Source: an uncultured Alphaproteobacteria bacterium (lineage in GTDB: Bacteria; Pseudomonadota; Alphaproteobacteria; MPNO01; UBA2964). From it: a stretch of DNA of 64,000 nucleotides. Shown piece after piece: positions 26,743-35,110 of the stretch; within the stretch, counting starts at the first letter, position 1, and the number at the start of each line of letters is the position of its first letter. Made by a program: the position numbers and the translations under genes. Where the stretch lies: positions 4,011,180 to 4,075,179 of the forward strand of contig OX638326.1 in the NCBI GenBank assembly GCA_951812775.1, given 5' to 3'. The notes under the pieces were generated by a model. That model worked only from the letters and a program-made list of their open reading frames with translations. It was not told the DNA's origin and made no database searches.

Positions 26743-27765
26743 CTATTTAGCAAAGATGATGGAACGAAGGCGGGCCTTGTTGCCAGTGCTGATTGTTTTG
26801 ACAGCGTCCGTAACAATCTTCTGAACCTGGATACCGGACGAGGGCAGGAGGCGCAGCCGCTGTTTTCGGATGTCGCCTATAAACTGTTTATCTTTGACCA
26901 TTTTGCCGAAAGCGGATCGCAAAACTTTGAGCGCGCCCTTTGGCGATCGGGGTGGCAGCAAGAGGCTGTACCCAATTGCTCCTGGCGTTGAGACCAGTTT
27001 TACCAGCGTATGATCCTGCTTGTGGGTGATTTCATGCAGCATCGGCAGTTTTTTGAGCAAGGGGTCGCGATTATATCCCACCTGGACCAGCGGGATCGCA
27101 AATTTTCCGGTCTTTTTGAACCAGTGTGGCACGATGGTATTCCAGGTCAGCCAGTCAAACGCCGCCCCGACATGGGAGTTCTTTTCCATTTCACTGATCG
27201 TTTTGCGGGCGGTTTTGAATTCGGCGACAAGCCTAATGTCGGTTTTGACGATATCCCGCATGAGCTTGGGAATGATGTAAGACATTGATCCCCGGTTGGT
27301 GTAGCCAATGGCCAGCCTTTGCCCGCGGATATCCTTGGCCGTTTTAAACTTGGTGTCCGCTCGAAGGGCAAACACTCTGTTTGCGGCACTGACGGACCCA
27401 ATCCAAAGGAAATCGCCGGGGTTATATTTGACCGCCTTGGGCCACAAAGCCTGAGACAAAACCAGGGTATCTGGTGGTACCAGGATATTCAGCCCGTTTC
27501 TCGGCATCGCGTTATAAGCAAAGTTTGTCGCCTTAATGCCCCCAGCGCCGACGATAGACTGCACGGTAATTTTTGGCTTGCCGGGGATAAAACGATAGAG
27601 ATGACGCGCGATCATACGCGAATATTTTTCGCTCGCGCTGCCGATATTACCGGTGTTTACAAGCTTGATGTGCTGCGTTTTACCCTTGGCAGCATTAAAG
27701 CCGCCAGCGCCCAAGCTAACGGCAATTATAGCTGTCATCAGACATGTTTTATTTAACATAACCAT
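26743..27765 (-). CDS. TctC/Bug-like periplasmic substrate-binding protein
   Basis: 340 residues with a plain signal peptide (MVMLNKTCLMTAIIAVSLGAG then Ala-rich cleavage region). Seen: HIKLVNTGNIGSASEKYSRMIARHL, SIVGAGGIKATNFAYN and the hinge-region DIRGQRLAIGYTNRGSMSY, as in tripartite tricarboxylate receptors. It is divergent from the left-edge TctC at 1-232 in wording, so probably binds a different ligand. No TctA/TctB partner is present. Placed between a TauE/SafE exporter and the divergently transcribed Rieske oxygenase gene, it could supply the oxygenase substrate (inference). Confidence 0.78.
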   Translation of the reverse strand: MVMLNKTCLMTAIIAVSLGAGGFNAAKGKTQHIKLVNTGNIGSASEKYSRMIARHLYRFIPGKPKITVQSIVGAGGIKATNFAYNAMPRNGLNILVPPDTLVLSQALWPKAVKYNPGDFLWIGSVSAANRVFALRADTKFKTAKDIRGQRLAIGYTNRGSMSYIIPKLMRDIVKTDIRLVAEFKTARKTISEMEKNSHVGAAFDWLTWNTIVPHWFKKTGKFAIPLVQVGYNRDPLLKKLPMLHEITHKQDHTLVKLVSTPGAIGYSLLLPPRSPKGALKVLRSAFGKMVKDKQFIGDIRKQRLRLLPSSGIQVQKIVTDAVKTISTGNKARLRSIIFAK

Positions 27766-27927
27766 CGGGCGCTGTTCGGCATTCCATTTTCTGCAAGCTA
27801 GCGGGTTTCACAACATTGCTGCAAGCGGCAAAAAAGAGGCATTCCGCCTACCTTGTTAGAATATGGGGGCACTGATACCTTTTTTCATCGGAAAACTCTA
27901 AATCTCGTTAAAAAGAGGTTTTATAGC

Positions 27928-29223
27928 GTGCCAGCCAACTACGAACTCTTCACCGCAGAAGAAAACGAAATTTTGACCCGCACCGGGGCAGGGACGCCGA
28001 TGGGCAAGCTGTTGCGGCGTTTCTGGCTACCGGCCGTACAATCTGACGAGATTCCCGACGCGGGCGGGGATCAACTTCGCCTGAAATTGATGGGTGAGGA
28101 TTTGATCGTGTTTCGGGCCAGCGATGATCGTGTCGGTGTTCTCGATCAATTTTGTCCTCATCGGCGGTCCAATCTGTTTTTCGCCAGAAATGAAGATTGC
28201 GGCCTGCGCTGCGCCTATCACGGCTGGAAGTTCGACCTTGAGGGGAACGTGGTCGATATTCCGTCCGAACCTGATTTCGAACAATGGCAAGATAAACCCC
28301 GCATAAAAGCCTATCCGGCAGTTGAAGCCGGCGGCATTGTCTGGACCTATATGGGCCCACCCGACAAAAAGCCTGCGCCACCGGAATATGAATATTGTCT
28401 GGCGCCGGATGCGCATCGGTTCGCCACACGGCGCTGGGAGGAATGCAACTGGCTGCAAGGTCTGGAGGGCGGTATCGACCCGGTGCATGTTCCCTTTTTG
28501 CACAAATATGAACTCAGTACCGACCCGCTCCATAAAGGCACCACAGGGGCAGACCTGACCTCGGCGACCGACATCTTTTATGACAGCGTTGATCAGCCAT
28601 ACGGCACCAACGTGATTGCCCGGCGGGACGCAGGTGATGACAGCTATTACTGGCGCATCGGTCAGTGGATATTGCCGTGTTTTACAATCGCACCGCCCTA
28701 TGGCGATTTTGCGATGGGTTCAAATGCCTGGGTGCCACGGGATGATGAGAGTTTCTGGCGCTGGATCATTAGCTGTCATCCGACCCGGCCGCTGTCCAAC
28801 ACGGAACGCTCCGCGATGGCGGAAGGGAAAGGCACGCATGTAAAGCTCGGCCCAGACCTCCGCGCGGAAGCAAACCGGGACAATGATTATTTTATTGATC
28901 GTGAAGGTCAGCGGGCCGAAAAAACATTCAATGGCGTCTATACGGTGGGCCTGCAGGACAAGGCGATGCAGGAAAGTCAGGGCGAGATACACCAGCGCCA
29001 GCACGAATATCTCATGAATAGCGATAAATCGATCATCATGATGCGGCGTCGGTTATTGGATGCGGTTGCCGCGAATGAGCGTGGTGAAGATCCGCCGGGC
29101 CTGACGGCGAAGGATCAGCGCATCCGGGCAGCGTCACTGGTTGAACCCAAGGAAGTTTCATACGAAGAGCTGAGCAAAGATATCCTGAGGACGCGCGAAG
29201 GCGTCCCGGTGACATCAATCTAA
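27928..29223 (+). CDS. Rieske non-haem iron oxygenase large subunit, phthalate 4,5-dioxygenase-like
   Basis: 431 residues from GTG 27928, which has AGAGG nine bases upstream; the open frame extends 75 bp further but that part does not resemble the family. Seen: Rieske cluster CPHRRSNLFFARNEDCGLRCAYHGWKFD (C-x-H and C-x2-H), then the mononuclear iron site with GGIDPVHVPFLH. The start YELFTAEENEILTRTGAGTPMGKLLRRFWLP is typical of the phthalate/vanillate-type single-component oxygenases. It needs a reductase, which is not adjacent. Substrate likely an aromatic acid or ether. Followed 30 bp later by the cyclodeaminase-like gene. Confidence 0.9.
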   Translation: MPANYELFTAEENEILTRTGAGTPMGKLLRRFWLPAVQSDEIPDAGGDQLRLKLMGEDLIVFRASDDRVGVLDQFCPHRRSNLFFARNEDCGLRCAYHGWKFDLEGNVVDIPSEPDFEQWQDKPRIKAYPAVEAGGIVWTYMGPPDKKPAPPEYEYCLAPDAHRFATRRWEECNWLQGLEGGIDPVHVPFLHKYELSTDPLHKGTTGADLTSATDIFYDSVDQPYGTNVIARRDAGDDSYYWRIGQWILPCFTIAPPYGDFAMGSNAWVPRDDESFWRWIISCHPTRPLSNTERSAMAEGKGTHVKLGPDLRAEANRDNDYFIDREGQRAEKTFNGVYTVGLQDKAMQESQGEIHQRQHEYLMNSDKSIIMMRRRLLDAVAANERGEDPPGLTAKDQRIRAASLVEPKEVSYEELSKDILRTREGVPVTSI

Positions 29224-29253
29224 GAACAAAAATCTGCAGGAAGGCAAAATTCC

Positions 29254-30333
29254 ATGACACTCATTCTGTCGAACGAAGACATTGAACAGGTCCTGACAAT
29301 GGAGGACCTCGTGCCGGTGCTCGAAGAGGCCTATATCGAACTCGTCGAAGGGCGTGGCGGTAATCGTCGTCGCTCCGATATCGTGACACCAACGACCCTC
29401 CGCGATGATGGTCTCTATGCCTTGAAGTCGATGGATGGTGTTATCCCAAAACTCGGCGTTGGGGCAATTCGGCTCAACTCCGACATTCTGACATTTCCGA
29501 CGACGGGAAATGAAATGCGGCGTGTAAAAGTACCAGCCGCACCCAACAATCGCTATGTCGGACTCGTGTTGCTGTTCAGTACGCATACTGGCGAACCGCT
29601 GATGATTTGCCCTGACGGGGTGATGCAGCGGATGCGGGTCGGGGCAACCAACGGCATTGCCGCCAAATATATGGCACGCGAAGATGCCGATACGCTGGCA
29701 GTGTTAGGGTCCGGCTGGCAGGCGGGTGCCGCTGTTTTGGCGCATGATGCTGTTCGTGACCTCAAGGACATTTGCGTTTACAGCCCGAACCCGGAGAACA
29801 GAAAAGCATTCGCCGCCGAGATGGAAGAGGCACTTGAGAAGGAAGTGAGGATTTGCGAAACAGGTGAAGAAGCCTGTAAGGGCGCGCAGATGGTCGCCTG
29901 TGCGACCAACGCCGTCATGCCGGTGTTTTTCCATGACTGGTTAGAGCCCGGCATGCATATCGGCACGGTTCGCCCCGGCGCGACAGAAGTCGAGAAAGCG
30001 GCCTGGCCTGATATCGAACTCTTTGTTCTTCTGGATCACGATGACAATGCGGAAATGATCTATACCCACGGCGTTCTGGTGGGAGAGGACAAGGTAGGTT
30101 CCTACGGTGTAGAACAAGATGAATGGCACAATAATCTGCCGTCGCTTCCGCAGGTCATCAATGGTGATCGGGAAGGCCGCACCAATGACGAGCAGTGCTC
30201 CTGTTTCCTGAACAATCTCGGGATGGGATATCAGTTCGCCGCGACCGGCTATGTCGTCTACAACAAGGCCAAAGAGCTGGGCCTTGGTACAGAATTACCG
30301 ACAGACATGTTTACCGAAACGGTGCATCCCTAA
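29254..30333 (+). CDS. Ornithine cyclodeaminase/mu-crystallin family protein
   Basis: 359 residues. Seen: ILSNEDIEQVLTMEDLVPVLEEAYIEL, MRVGATNGIAAKYMAREDADTLAVLGSGWQAGAAV with the dinucleotide-binding GSGWQAG, and an extended C-terminus with NAVMPVFFHDWLEPGMHIGTVRPGAT. Family members are NAD(P)-dependent imine reductases or cyclodeaminases. The long form with this C-terminus is common beside Rieske oxygenases, so action on an imine or amino acid of that pathway is likelier than true ornithine cyclodeamination (inference). AGGAAGG precedes the ATG. Last gene before the accessory island. Confidence 0.82.
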   Translation: MTLILSNEDIEQVLTMEDLVPVLEEAYIELVEGRGGNRRRSDIVTPTTLRDDGLYALKSMDGVIPKLGVGAIRLNSDILTFPTTGNEMRRVKVPAAPNNRYVGLVLLFSTHTGEPLMICPDGVMQRMRVGATNGIAAKYMAREDADTLAVLGSGWQAGAAVLAHDAVRDLKDICVYSPNPENRKAFAAEMEEALEKEVRICETGEEACKGAQMVACATNAVMPVFFHDWLEPGMHIGTVRPGATEVEKAAWPDIELFVLLDHDDNAEMIYTHGVLVGEDKVGSYGVEQDEWHNNLPSLPQVINGDREGRTNDEQCSCFLNNLGMGYQFAATGYVVYNKAKELGLGTELPTDMFTETVHP

Positions 30334-30346
30334 TTTGGTTACCACT

Positions 30347-30375
30347 CGACCGGGTTTCACTAAAACCCTGGGTCG
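30347..30375. terminator. Possible transcription terminator after the cyclodeaminase gene
   Basis: GGGTTT (30352-30357) pairs with AAACCC (30363-30368), extended by CGACC/GGTCG with a two-base bulge. The T-rich run TTGTTTTT comes about ten bases after the stem, so it is a weak match to an intrinsic terminator. It marks the left edge of the AT-rich island. Confidence 0.4.
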
Positions 30376-30461
30376 GATTCGTATGGTTGTTTTTACTTTT
30401 CGATTCTAATTCTTCTACTAATATTTATTTTAATATTGTAAAAAGAACAAAAAAAGAACAT

Positions 30462-30491
30462 ATAGAAAGGATTATTATAGAAAGGATTATT
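30462..30491. repeat. 15-bp perfect tandem repeat upstream of the island operon
   Basis: Unit ATAGAAAGGATTATT is present twice, at 30462-30476 and 30477-30491, in the 200-bp AT-rich leader before the small membrane-protein gene. It could be a duplicated operator or another example of the short tandem duplications seen in this window. Confidence 0.8.
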
Positions 30492-30536
30492 AAGGTGGCT
30501 TTGAGCTGGTTGTGCGTTGGGATGGAGGTGCCTTGA

Positions 30537-30978
30537 GTGAAGAAAATCACCAGTTTTATTAAAGTTATTTTGGTCGCGGGTATTAGTGCGGCGCTTACTG
30601 TTTGGTTGATTTTGGGTGGCGAAATTATTGGGCCTTCAAGGAATTTGAACGAGCTTAAGTTGGATTTTTCCTATTCGGATTTTCTTTCTACTACCCTTAC
30701 TGCGCTTGGCTTGATTTTGGCCGCCCTTGCAATTGGAATTGGAATTATCGCATTCCGGACAATTAGCGATATAAGGCAAAGAAGCTCGGCAAATTGCCGA
30801 GGAAACTGTTGCGAAAGAAGTTGAAAACCGTTTGCCAACCGCAATCGACGACGCTGTAGAAAAGGCGAGTATGGAAGGAATTCTGGATGAAGCTCTTGAG
30901 AAAGCGGTGATGCAGTTATCTCGCGGTGGTGCAGGTATGAATACGGAATTGCAAGACGAGGAGGATAATGATGGCTAG
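30537..30978 (+). pseudogene. Small two-span membrane protein with helical tail, frameshifted
   Basis: Starts at GTG 30537 with GGAGG eight bases upstream. Seen: two membrane segments (VILVAGISAALTVWLIL and TTLTALGLILAALAIGIGIIAF), then the frame breaks at about 30775. In the shifted frame a charged helix continues (KEARQIAEETVAKEVENRLP, AIDDAVEKASMEGILDEALEKAV) to a TAG at 30976-30978 that overlaps the start of the ImmA gene, exactly as an intact operon member would. The two parts therefore belong to one ancestral gene of about 147 codons. No function is recognised. The alternative is a sequencing error or, less likely, programmed frameshifting. Confidence 0.7.
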
Positions 30979-31483
30979 TCAGGAAATGGAACGTATCTGC
31001 GGGCGTGACAGGCGTGTTATCGACAGGTACTTGAAGGACAAGCTGGTATTGCTGGGCAAACTCGCGGCAGAGCTTGGGATAAGCGTCAAAATATCAGCGT
31101 TGGACCGGGGGAAGTCAGGTAAGATCGAATGTAAGGATGGTGCTTACACGATCAAAATAAATCGGTACGAAACCCGCGAACGCCAGAGGTTTACGCTTGC
31201 ACATGAAATAGCTCATTTTCTTCTTCACCGGGATAAATTTGTCACCGATGATTATGGTGAGATTTATGACAATGTTCTTTATCGATCAGGCCAACCGGAA
31301 GAAATTGAACATGAAGTCAACCGGCTTGCTGCGGATTTAATTATGCCCATTGACCCTGTTCATTCCGATGTGGAAGAGGCAGGAGTTCCTGTCAGTGATG
31401 AGGTAATCGAGCGCCTGGCTCGAGAGTGGTGTGTGTCTAAGGCGGCTATGGAAATAAGGCTATCCTCCTATATGGCAGCATAA
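30971..31483 (+). CDS. ImmA/IrrE-family zinc metallopeptidase
   Basis: 170 residues. Seen: zinc motif HEIAHFLLH with the downstream ligand region EHEVNRLAADLIMP, in normal spacing for IrrE_N_Ter_Zn (COG2856). Members cleave repressors or antitoxins (ImmA cleaves ImmR in ICEBs1; IrrE cleaves DdrO). Here no XRE repressor is adjacent; instead it sits between the small membrane protein and the beta-protein gene, with AGGAGG six bases before ATG 30971 (the ATG at 30968 is too close). It may act on a partner encoded elsewhere, or form a defence or toxin-antitoxin-like unit with its neighbours (inference). Confidence 0.87.
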   Translation: MASQEMERICGRDRRVIDRYLKDKLVLLGKLAAELGISVKISALDRGKSGKIECKDGAYTIKINRYETRERQRFTLAHEIAHFLLHRDKFVTDDYGEIYDNVLYRSGQPEEIEHEVNRLAADLIMPIDPVHSDVEEAGVPVSDEVIERLAREWCVSKAAMEIRLSSYMAA

Positions 31484-31592
31484 AATAAAAGGGACTAATA
31501 TGCCACCCAAGATCGGGGACTACATCCCAACTCTTGTAATTAGGCCAAGCGAGATGAATGGCTTGGAGTATCTACCTGGGGTTTCAAAAGAC

Positions 31593-31646
31593 AGGATGAC
31601 TCCTGTTATCAGGATGACTCCTGTTATCAGGATGACTCCTGTTATA
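31593..31646. repeat. 18-bp tandem triplication in the beta-protein gene
   Basis: AGGATGACTCCTGTTATC occurs three times head to tail (31593, 31611, 31629), the last ending in A. It gives a repeated RMTPVI peptide where one copy is expected before LLAPW. Confidence 0.92.
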
Positions 31647-32367
31647 TTGCTAGCACCCTGGACAAACGCGCTCTCACTTGAAAAGGCGATGGAAAGAGTT
31701 GAAAAGGCATTTCTACATCGAAAATTCTTTCTCGATATTGATAAAGATTACGATCCTACGAATTTGGAAAGTCCTGCCCAAGCGGAATGGCTAGAAATAA
31801 GAAATCCAGTAAATCAATTTCAGTCTTGGCGAAATTTTTGGATTAAATATCCGTCAGTTTTACCTTGTCTCCAGCTAGAAAAGCTTAATGATAAAGAAAT
31901 TCGAGACGAGATCGAGGAGGTTCAGCAACAAGGACGCGAGTTCTGTCTCCGAATCGAACTCGACAAACAGCCAGGAAATATACAAGCGGCAATAAACCAA
32001 CTTGTTGACTTAGGGACAGTAGATTTTACAGTTGTGATAGAAGGGGGTGGACTCTAAATCCTCTTAATTTGTACGCTGGAGCGTATGGTTACATTACAGA
32101 AACGCTAGCGGTACTTGATGGACGAATTCCTATCGTTGTCTCTTGTACATCGATGCCAAAAGGGTTCCAAAATGTAGAAGGTCTGGTGGAGAACAAGTTT
32201 TCTAATCACGAACTCCTAGACCAAATTAAAAGAAACTCAAATAAAGAAACAATTTTATATGGTGATTGGGGTAGTACGAGACCTCGAGAAAGGCCAGACG
32301 GATTTCGCCAAGCACCGCTTCCAAGAATTGATTATCCAAAAGATGACGCCTGGCACTTCGCGCGTAG

Positions 32368-32375
32368 TAAAAAAA
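32368..32375. repeat. Target site duplication, left copy
   Basis: TAAAAAAA, repeated at 35124-35131 on the other side of the transposon. Eight bases and AT-rich, as is usual for IS1595-family insertions. Confidence 0.82.
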
Positions 32376-32403
32376 GGGAATTATATAGTTAATTAACCTT
32401 GCG
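32376..32403. repeat. Left terminal inverted repeat of the transposon
   Basis: Begins GGGAATTATATA and includes TTAATTAACC; pairs with the right end at 35096-35123, whose complement begins GTGAATTATATA. 22 of 28 bases agree. Confidence 0.85.
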
Positions 32404-32444
32404 GTTTATCTGCAAATCTTGGGGCGGAAAGGAGGTGATGCCAG

Positions 32445-32486
32445 ATGCCTAACATACCAAAACCAGCCATGACAAAATGGTTGTAA
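32445..32486 (+). CDS. Candidate 13-residue micro-ORF inside the transposon
   Basis: Encodes MPNIPKPAMTKWL. It is preceded by AAGGAGGTGATG (32429-32440), a perfect match to the anti-Shine-Dalgarno sequence, four bases before the ATG, and followed 13 bp later by a perfect 12-bp hairpin with a T-rich tail. The spacing is a little short. No peptide family recognised. It may be a real peptide gene, a leader, or a translated part of a small RNA; no good promoter was found upstream. Confidence 0.35.
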   Translation: MPNIPKPAMTKWL

Positions 32487-32499
32487 GGATGGAAATCGT

Positions 32500-32548
32500 C
32501 TTCTCCCCAAGGTGTTCGTAGCACTTGGGGAGAAGGTAGGTTATTTTT
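32500..32548 (+). terminator. Strong hairpin with T-rich tail in the transposon
   Basis: CTTCTCCCCAAG (32500-32511) and CTTGGGGAGAAG (32524-32535) form a perfect 12-bp stem with a 12-base loop; TTATTTTT follows at 32541-32548 on the plus strand. It fits an intrinsic terminator for the micro-ORF and also lies 29 bp past the endonuclease stop, so it may insulate both directions. Confidence 0.65.
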
Positions 32549-32564
32549 AACCATAGATCAAGGG

Positions 32565-33188
32565 TTATGGTTCGACACCTAGCAACACGAGGGGCACAGC
32601 GGGCACGCCACGGCCCTGCCGGATGACATTGAGCAAGTCACGCTCATAATACGGGACACCGCTCGACATTTGCGATTCAAGGGTTTTCATCGGCAGGACT
32701 TCTATCCCTACATCGAGGATATCCGAGACGTAAAAGCTCAAGTGTTTAACGAACAGGTCATGCGCGACGAACGCATACTTTCCGAACTGAACTTCGACCG
32801 CGACACGATCCTTCACGAAATCGGTCTGATTGTAGGACATAATCGGCTTGCGGCCCGTCGCCGCTATGGCTGACTTCTGCTCAGCCTCGCTTTGCCCCTG
32901 AATCGAGCGTAGCAAACTCTCATCCTCCGTTACCCAAAACGTGTTCCGGCGTTCTTCCCAACCCTTTGCTTCCAGGCCAGACTTAAATGCTGCATTCATA
33001 TCGACAGGGCTATAGAGCGTTCTGCCCTTTCGCGTCTTTTCTGTCGACACTTTTGTCCGGCAGGCTTCAGCATCGACTTGAGCATCGACTTGAGCAATGA
33101 CGCCCAATAGTTCCGCCCAGAGCTCGGAGTGGTGAACAAGCAGATATTCCTCACCATTTAAATGGGAATATCTGGCTTTCACCCGCAT
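32565..33188 (-). CDS. Type II restriction endonuclease, BglII/BstYI-like
   Basis: 207 residues, near the 203-223 of BstYI and BglII. Seen: the active-site set D123-x8-E132-x-Q134 in TDFVKDRVAVEVQFGKYAF, the same spacing as Asp84-Glu93-Gln95 of BglII, plus MSSGVPYYERDLLNVIRQGRGVPAVPLVLLG at the C-terminus, which is typical of the RE_BglII family. Cleavage at AGATCT or RGATCY is therefore predicted, with the flanking bases uncertain. Its ATG shares one base with the methyltransferase stop (TAATG), so it is made after the protective enzyme. Oddity: a 12-bp in-frame tandem repeat (33069-33092) gives VDAQVDAQVDA in the N-terminal part. Frame intact. Confidence 0.85.
   Translation of the reverse strand: MRVKARYSHLNGEEYLLVHHSELWAELLGVIAQVDAQVDAEACRTKVSTEKTRKGRTLYSPVDMNAAFKSGLEAKGWEERRNTFWVTEDESLLRSIQGQSEAEQKSAIAATGRKPIMSYNQTDFVKDRVAVEVQFGKYAFVAHDLFVKHLSFYVSDILDVGIEVLPMKTLESQMSSGVPYYERDLLNVIRQGRGVPAVPLVLLGVEP
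33069..33092. repeat. 12-bp tandem duplication in the endonuclease gene
   Basis: AGCATCGACTTG occurs twice in a row (33069-33080 and 33081-33092). In frame; adds four residues to the encoded protein. Confidence 0.85.
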
Positions 33189-34108
33189 TAATGACCACCG
33201 TTCGGCAGAACCGGGTTATAAACCGGTTTTCCCATGGGGCGGGTGCGCAGTGCCCCGCTACGCCACGCGGCAACGCGCTGCTGCGCCAGTTCGACATATT
33301 CAGGAACAATATCGCAACCGTAAGCGTCGCGCCCATGCATCAATGCAGCGATAACCGCAGAACCCACTCCCATATATGGGTCAAGAACCACGTCGTTTTC
33401 ATCGGTCATCGAGAGAACCAGTCTCTCAACCAATTCAACCGGAAATTGGCAGGGGTGGATTGTCTTTTCTGGATGGTTATTCTTGACGTTCGGGAACTCC
33501 CAGACATCGGACGGGTTCTTACCCTTCGGGTTGCCGGACAGTTTGCCGGTATTCGGCCCTTTGAAATGTTTTTTGCCTGGATATTTTGATGGAACGCGGA
33601 TCGGGTCCAAGTGCCACGTGTAATCGTCCGCACGTGTCCACCAATTGATTGTCTCATATCGGCCTGACAGCCGCCGTGTACAGTGCAAGCCGTGCCCGAA
33701 ATGCCAGATAATCCGATTCCGCATTTTCAGGCCGCATCTTTGGAAGATTGGGTATGTGAGGATATCCAACGGCATTATCTCGCCGTTCTGCACGAAGTTT
33801 CCGACCTGCCAGCAAATGGACCCCTTTGGATGCAGAACGCGCACACATTCCTCGATAACGTGCTTTTGCGCCTCCAAATAGCTGTCCAAGGACGATTTGG
33901 CTTCGTAGTCTTTCCCCAAATTGTAAGGAGGTGACGTAACAATCAGTTTGCACTGCCCATCCGGGATCGAGCGCAAAAATTTCAAATTATCAAGACAGGC
34001 CAGCACAGGAACGCGATTATCGTAGGAGCGAACGACCGGCCTTGGGAACAGTGAACGAGCAAGGGCAGCGGGATCATTGATGACAGGGGGAATTACGGCG
34101 TTATTCAT
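33188..34108 (-). CDS. Type II DNA methyltransferase, beta-class (N4-cytosine or N6-adenine)
   Basis: 306 residues. Seen: catalytic motif IV TSPPYNLG at residues 58-65, a target-recognition region in the middle, the HPEKTIHPCQFPVELVERLV helix, and the AdoMet-binding DPYMGVGSAVIAALMHGRDAYGCDI at 243-267. Motif IV before motif I defines the beta class; the S-P-P-Y form is most frequent in N4-cytosine enzymes, and BglII is protected by an N4-cytosine methylase, so m4C in the same GATC-centred site is the best guess. ATG overlaps the transposase TGA (ATGA). Intact. Confidence 0.9.
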   Translation of the reverse strand: MNNAVIPPVINDPAALARSLFPRPVVRSYDNRVPVLACLDNLKFLRSIPDGQCKLIVTSPPYNLGKDYEAKSSLDSYLEAQKHVIEECVRVLHPKGSICWQVGNFVQNGEIMPLDILTYPIFQRCGLKMRNRIIWHFGHGLHCTRRLSGRYETINWWTRADDYTWHLDPIRVPSKYPGKKHFKGPNTGKLSGNPKGKNPSDVWEFPNVKNNHPEKTIHPCQFPVELVERLVLSMTDENDVVLDPYMGVGSAVIAALMHGRDAYGCDIVPEYVELAQQRVAAWRSGALRTRPMGKPVYNPVLPNGGH

Positions 34109-35061
34109 CGTGCTTCCCCCACAATCAGATCGCGATACATGAGCCGTTTGCCGATCATCCCCCCAACGATATCGCGCATTTGATCGATGGTATGCCGGTC
34201 GCGGATATTGTGACGGCCTGCGAACTCATTAACATATCGATCAAGGTGCTTTGGGCTGATATTATGGAACGTCCCTTTGTGCGCTCGCTTAAGCATCGCC
34301 CAGAAACTTTCGATTCCATTCGTATGGGCTTGACCGCGCACATATTCGCCAACTGAGTGATTGACAGCTTCATGATCACGTCGCACACTTTTATAGCCCG
34401 CAGCATCGTCCGTGTAGACCTTTGCGGTCAAATCGCTCACACTTTCAGTGAACCTTCGTAACGTCGCGCCATCGGTGTTCTTTACTGATCGCGCCGTCAC
34501 GCGGTTGGTTGTGCGGTCCTTTGCGCCGATAACGGCGGTCTTGCCAACCGGTCCGCGCCCGCTCAGATGTTTGCGTTTCGCCTTTGGCATATTCTTGCGC
34601 TTACCGCCCATGTAGGTTTCGTCGATCTCGACGGGACCGACGAATAATCCTTGTTCGCTAGCAAACGCTTCGCGGAGCCGATGCGCCATAAACCAAGCCG
34701 ATTTCTGGGTGATTTTTAAATCGCGATGAAGTTTCATGCTCGAAACACCTTGCAGGCTCGTCGCATTCAAATAAATCGCGAATGCCCACTTACGGAGAGG
34801 TATCTTGGATTGTTCCATGACCGAACCGTGACGTACTGAAAAGAACTTACGGCAATCACGGCATCTATAAGGGAGAGGCTTGCGATTTGCCTTCGGTGCC
34901 GTGTTGCGGCTTCCGCATTTTGGGCAAAGCCGGTCTTCCGGCGTAGGCCATCGCACATCCTCAAACCAATCTTCCGCTGATGTTTCACAGGGGAACATCT
35001 CTGCCAACTCAATCAAGCTGATACCTTCGCGGTGATGTTTACCAGGTGCGTTGTTTGCCAT
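34105..35061 (-). CDS. IS1595-family (ISXO2-like) transposase
   Basis: 318 residues. Seen: N-terminal zinc ribbon C46-P-K-C49 and C67-R-D-C70, a helical DNA-binding part, and the DDE/DDN-K catalytic core: D147 in VEIDETYMGGKRKN, D218/D219 in VYTDDAAGY, N248 in HTNGIESFW and K258. Intact and followed without a gap by the methyltransferase gene. ATAGGAGAATGAT gives a good ribosome-binding site. Members move by cut-and-paste or copying with 8-bp target duplications. Confidence 0.93.
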   Translation of the reverse strand: MANNAPGKHHREGISLIELAEMFPCETSAEDWFEDVRWPTPEDRLCPKCGSRNTAPKANRKPLPYRCRDCRKFFSVRHGSVMEQSKIPLRKWAFAIYLNATSLQGVSSMKLHRDLKITQKSAWFMAHRLREAFASEQGLFVGPVEIDETYMGGKRKNMPKAKRKHLSGRGPVGKTAVIGAKDRTTNRVTARSVKNTDGATLRRFTESVSDLTAKVYTDDAAGYKSVRRDHEAVNHSVGEYVRGQAHTNGIESFWAMLKRAHKGTFHNISPKHLDRYVNEFAGRHNIRDRHTIDQMRDIVGGMIGKRLMYRDLIVGEAR

Positions 35062-35081
35062 ATCATTCTCCTATGTCCCAT

Positions 35082-35110
35082 ACATTAGGACAATACGCCT
35101 GGTTAGTCAA
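35082..35110 (-). promoter_or_regulatory. Promoter of the transposase-methyltransferase-endonuclease operon
   Basis: On the minus strand TTGACT (35110-35105) is followed after exactly 17 bases by TAATGT (35087-35082), 20 bp before the transposase start. The -35 box lies inside the right terminal inverted repeat, so transposase bound to the end would compete with RNA polymerase (inference). Confidence 0.7.

Larger units (their letters stand above)
31500..32375 (+). pseudogene. 'Beta protein' family gene, 5' part, frameshifted and split by a transposon
   Basis: Begins MPPKIGDYIPTLVIRPSEMNGLEYLPG and continues LLAPWTNALSLEKAMERVEKAF, the start of the beta family proteins (PF14350-like), whose function is unknown. 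Three changes are visible: an 18-bp in-frame triplication (31593-31646); a one-base loss in the G run near 32045, after which the second frame carries on as WTLNPLNLYAGAYGYITET; and insertion of the transposon at 32376. The 3' remnant is at 35124-35364 and is in frame with this part once the element and one target copy are removed. Starts 16 bp after the ImmA stop. Confidence 0.8.
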
